From: an uncultured Actinomycetes bacterium
Lineage (GTDB): Bacteria > Actinomycetota > Actinomycetes > Nanopelagicales > Nanopelagicaceae
Direction: 5' to 3'
DNA length: 19,376 nucleotides
Assembly (NCBI GenBank): GCA_903898855.1
Contig: CAIUHB010000076.1
Span: 1-19,376, forward strand
Shown here piece by piece: positions 17,056 through 19,376 of this stretch. How positions within the stretch are numbered: the first letter of the stretch is position 1; every line of letters starts with the position of its first letter. Made by a program: the position numbers and the translations under genes. The notes under the pieces are model-generated. The model saw only the letters and a program-made list of their open reading frames with translations. It was not told the origin of the DNA and made no database searches.

Positions 17056-17612
17056 TAGTGAGCCTCCGGAATTCCACTCTGTGCAAAATGGGAAAGGGTC
17101 TCAACGATGAGCGATCTTTCCAGAATCTTAATGCGTTCGTGGAGGCTCTCCTCGCTCTCACCGCTACTAATTGCCAACTCTTTTTGGGCAATAATCGGAC
17201 CCGTATCTACGCCTTCGTCCACCCAATGAACTGTAGTTCCGGTCTTGGTTGCGCCATCTGCAAGGGCGTCACGTACCGCATGGGCTCCTGGATATAAAGG
17301 AAGTAGTGCTGGATGGGTGTTTATTGTTTTGAAACGAGTAATAAATTCCTTGGGAAGAATCTTCATAAAGCCAACGCTCACAACTAAATCAGGTGCGAGT
17401 TTGGCTACTTGCTCAATGAGCGCTTGGTTCCAAAGCCCTCGATCAGCCAGCATCGGAAGATAGAAGTCGTTAATTCCTAAGCTTCGAGCAATCTCCAGCG
17501 CCGGTGAATCTTTATCAGAGAGAATTCCAAGTATCTCGATGCCTTCAATCTGCGCATCAATAATCGCTTTAGCCAACGTTCCGCCACCCGAGGCTAAGAG
17601 CAGAATCTTCAT
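17055..17612 (-). CDS. purN: Phosphoribosylglycinamide formyltransferase
   Basis: Transfers a formyl group from 10-formyl-THF to GAR, the third step of purine synthesis. 185 residues. Catalytic N98, H100 and D136 match E. coli N106, H108 and D144 at a constant offset of 8 (INTHPALLP, then [10 protein letters not shown]). The phosphate loop near the start reads [10 protein letters not shown] where the E. coli enzyme has SGNGSNLQA, a variant seen in actinobacteria. It overlaps the DUF6350 stop by 4 bp (ATGA) and the purH start by 1 bp, so the three are tightly coupled. FolD, three genes on, supplies the cofactor. Confidence 0.95.
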   Translation of the reverse strand: MKILLLASGGGTLAKAIIDAQIEGIEILGILSDKDSPALEIARSLGINDFYLPMLADRGLWNQALIEQVAKLAPDLVVSVGFMKILPKEFITRFKTINTHPALLPLYPGAHAVRDALADGATKTGTTVHWVDEGVDTGPIIAQKELAISSGESEESLHERIKILERSLIVETLSHFAQSGIPEAH

Positions 17613-18703
17613 GCGCGCTTAGCCAACAATCGTGAAAGGCCAAAAGGGATTGCGAGAAAGAGAATGGCGAAGATAATTTGCAGTGCGAGAAAGGCGGCTG
17701 GCAATTGCCAGAAAATAACTCCGACTGGCTTGAGCTCTTGGGTTATTAAAGTTCCAGAGCTGAGGTATGTCAGTGCCGTAAGTGCTGCGGTGAAAAGCAG
17801 AACCAGAAGAAGTTGACTCTTAAATTTCTCGCCGAACTTCTTATTTATTGCTACCTCTCCTCGGAAGATGAGAAACGCCACGCCAACCAAGATAACGATG
17901 GAGCTCATTAAAAGTGGATGCTTGCCTGTGGGCAGAGCTCCCATTAATGAGATGGCGGGAATTTGATGCAAGGTGAAATGCATCGGACTGAGCAAAGTGG
18001 CAGCGCCGATGTGAATTCCAAACCCAGCAAAGTACGAGAGCGCGTATACCGCGAGATTTGGCAGATAGAGGATTTGCAGAATTAAGAAGAGCAACCCTCC
18101 CATCCATCCGGGAGCGATAACAGTCGTTAAATTCTTAACAATGGAGAAGTGCACCGTCAACGAGAGTGCAACTGCAAGGAGTGAGAGCCCGAGTAATAAT
18201 TCTACGGATCGAAGTGGCAGCGCCAAACGCTTAAGAGCATGGTGCGAATAATCCAGAGTAGAGATTGTTATAGCCAGGACGATAAAGATCGGCGCCTGAA
18301 GTAGTGAGGGACTTACCGAATCGCTCTGTGAGAGCAGCGTGAGTGAAATTGCAATAATTAGGTACCACGAACCAAAAAGAATGCGACTGCCCTTTGGCGA
18401 TTGAACGACGGCCAGAGTTCGCTTATATCCAGTTCGCATTGCAATCATAGGAAGTATTACGCCACCTAGCGGTAGCAAAGAGAGCGTGCCAGCTTGGTGA
18501 GTTGCAAGCGCCGTTACGTTAAAGGGAACCAAGTGAGCTCCGAGCCAGAGCCAAATTGAGGCTCGAATGGGATCTGTGGTGTTACCGCTTGAGCTTCCCG
18601 CAGTTGCCCAAGCCAACATTGCGATAAAGGTAAGCGGAAAGAGGGTGAGCGCGATGCTTCGCAGCGCCTGTTGAAATGAAACTAACAGAGCGCGTGCGAG
18701 CAT
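17609..18703 (-). CDS. Polytopic membrane protein, DUF6350 family
   Basis: 364-residue integral membrane protein of unknown function with about nine or ten hydrophobic segments (for example 15-35, 73-90, 105-123, 165-185 and 330-357). Family marks are WLGAHLVPFN early, GTLSLLPLGGVILP, and the later segment GFGIHIGAATLLSP followed by IPAISLMGALP, which resembles the G.G....P......P..PL..ALP pattern of DUF6350. It stands between sucD and purN, the place this family occupies in Streptomyces and relatives. Some databases call it PerM-like cell division protein, which I cannot support from sequence. ATG 18703 is 12 bp after sucD, with no clear ribosome site, hinting at low or coupled translation. 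Confidence 0.82.
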   Translation of the reverse strand: MLARALLVSFQQALRSIALTLFPLTFIAMLAWATAGSSSGNTTDPIRASIWLWLGAHLVPFNVTALATHQAGTLSLLPLGGVILPMIAMRTGYKRTLAVVQSPKGSRILFGSWYLIIAISLTLLSQSDSVSPSLLQAPIFIVLAITISTLDYSHHALKRLALPLRSVELLLGLSLLAVALSLTVHFSIVKNLTTVIAPGWMGGLLFLILQILYLPNLAVYALSYFAGFGIHIGAATLLSPMHFTLHQIPAISLMGALPTGKHPLLMSSIVILVGVAFLIFRGEVAINKKFGEKFKSQLLLVLLFTAALTALTYLSSGTLITQELKPVGVIFWQLPAAFLALQIIFAILFLAIPFGLSRLLAKRA

Positions 18704-18715
18704 CGTTAATTCAAA

Positions 18716-19376
18716 CTACCCGTTAAGAATTGCGCGCATAAGAGCAGCAGTCTCACTTGGAGTCTTGCCGACCTTTACACCAACAGCTTCTAGCGCTTCC
18801 TTCTTTGCCGCTGCGGTTCCAGAAGAACCAGAGACGATGGCACCTGCGTGGCCCATGGTCTTACCTTCTGGCGCAGTAAAGCCGGCAACATAACCAACTA
18901 CTGGCTTGGTGACGTATTCGCCGATAAAGGCAGCGGCGCGCTCTTCTGCATCTCCGCCAATTTCACCGATCATCACGATTGCATCAGTATCTGGGTCATC
19001 TTGAAATGCGCGAAGGCAATCAATATGTGTAGTGCCGATAATTGGATCGCCACCGATTCCCACTGCGGTACTAAAACCAAAGTCGCGAAGTTCGTACATC
19101 ATTTGATAGGTCAAAGTTCCTGATTTAGAAACTAAACCAATTCGTCCTGGACCAGTGATATCTGCCGGGATGATTCCAATATTGGATTTTCCGGGACTGA
19201 TAAGACCTGGGCAGTTTGGTCCAATTAGGCGGGTTGTTCCCTTGCTCTCGGCGTAAGCGTAGAACGCTGCCGAATCATGAACTGGAATTCCTTCAGTGAT
19301 GACTACGACTAATGGAATCTTTGCATCAATCGCATCTATCACAGCGGCCTTAGCAAACTTTGGTGGAACAAATACC
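18716..19376 (-). CDS. sucD: Succinyl-CoA synthetase alpha subunit (5' end outside window)
   Basis: Alpha subunit of the TCA enzyme that makes succinate and ATP or GTP from succinyl-CoA. The gene enters from the right edge; visible coding begins with [22 protein letters not shown] at 19342 falls inside the domain and is not a start. Visible marks are [27 protein letters not shown] and the phosphohistidine loop [10 protein letters not shown], with the active His codon at 18848-18850. The C-terminus is complete. Nucleotide choice depends on SucC, presumably just upstream outside the window. It leads the run DUF6350-purN-purH-folD. Confidence 0.96.
   Translation of the reverse strand, partial: VFVPPKFAKAAVIDAIDAKIPLVVVITEGIPVHDSAAFYAYAESKGTTRLIGPNCPGLISPGKSNIGIIPADITGPGRIGLVSKSGTLTYQMMYELRDFGFSTAVGIGGDPIIGTTHIDCLRAFQDDPDTDAIVMIGEIGGDAEERAAAFIGEYVTKPVVGYVAGFTAPEGKTMGHAGAIVSGSSGTAAAKKEALEAVGVKVGKTPSETAALMRAILNG

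Noticed and set aside
15499..17060. ZTP or other purine riboswitch near purH, purN or folD
   Set aside because: Gaps are 0-15 bp, too short for any such element; a leader could only lie upstream of sucD or sucC outside the window.
1..19376. Mobile elements, CRISPR arrays, prophage, tRNA or rRNA genes
   Set aside because: No transposase or integrase, no repeat-spacer pattern, no terminal repeats and no cloverleaf or rRNA-like segment; almost every base belongs to a recognised gene.

Overview
The window reads as a gene-dense stretch of a streamlined actinobacterial chromosome. Genes are packed with 1-4 bp stop/start overlaps (TAATG, ATGA, GTGA, TTGA), GC content is moderate by eye, and no mobile element, CRISPR array, tRNA or rRNA is visible. 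Gene order is the main taxonomic clue: sucD - DUF6350 membrane protein - purN - purH - folD - DUF3017 - mdh is an order I know from Actinobacteria. With the compactness and moderate GC, this points to a freshwater acI-type lineage (Nanopelagicales, such as Planktophila or Nanopelagicus). That assignment is an inference; no marker gene was compared. All genes lie on the minus strand except one.

Region A (1-8649, minus) is a nucleoside uptake and breakdown cluster. In transcription order it holds a divergent BMP-family binding protein, a canonical BMP-family nucleoside-binding protein, a strong terminator, a double-domain ABC ATPase, two permeases, cytidine deaminase (cdd), thymidine phosphorylase (deoA) and adenosine deaminase (add, cut by the window edge). 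The transporter should import nucleosides. Cdd and Add would deaminate cytidine/deoxycytidine and adenosine, and DeoA would release pentose phosphate and base. Between the two binding-protein genes is a roughly 150 bp gap that folds into a plausible structured leader ending at the ribosome binding site.

Region B (8618-10938, minus) holds trpS and a CNNM/CorC-type membrane protein with DUF21 and CBS domains. The divergent BMP gene starts inside the end of trpS, so regions A and B may be transcriptionally connected.

Region C (10939-12176) holds the only plus-strand gene, an MsiK/UgpC/MalK-type sugar ABC ATPase without its own permeases. It has a recognisable promoter and a two-hairpin leader. 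A perfect 42 bp palindrome closes it and serves both converging transcripts.

Region D (12184-19376, minus) is a central-metabolism run: sucD (partial), DUF6350, purN, purH, folD, DUF3017, mdh and icd. It combines TCA-cycle enzymes with the folate-linked steps of purine synthesis and two small-to-medium membrane proteins of unknown function.

I found no defence system, prophage or clearly novel multi-gene system. The best candidates for something undescribed are the leader RNA upstream of the nucleoside-binding protein, the divergent second BMP protein, and the two-hairpin leader of the msiK-like gene.
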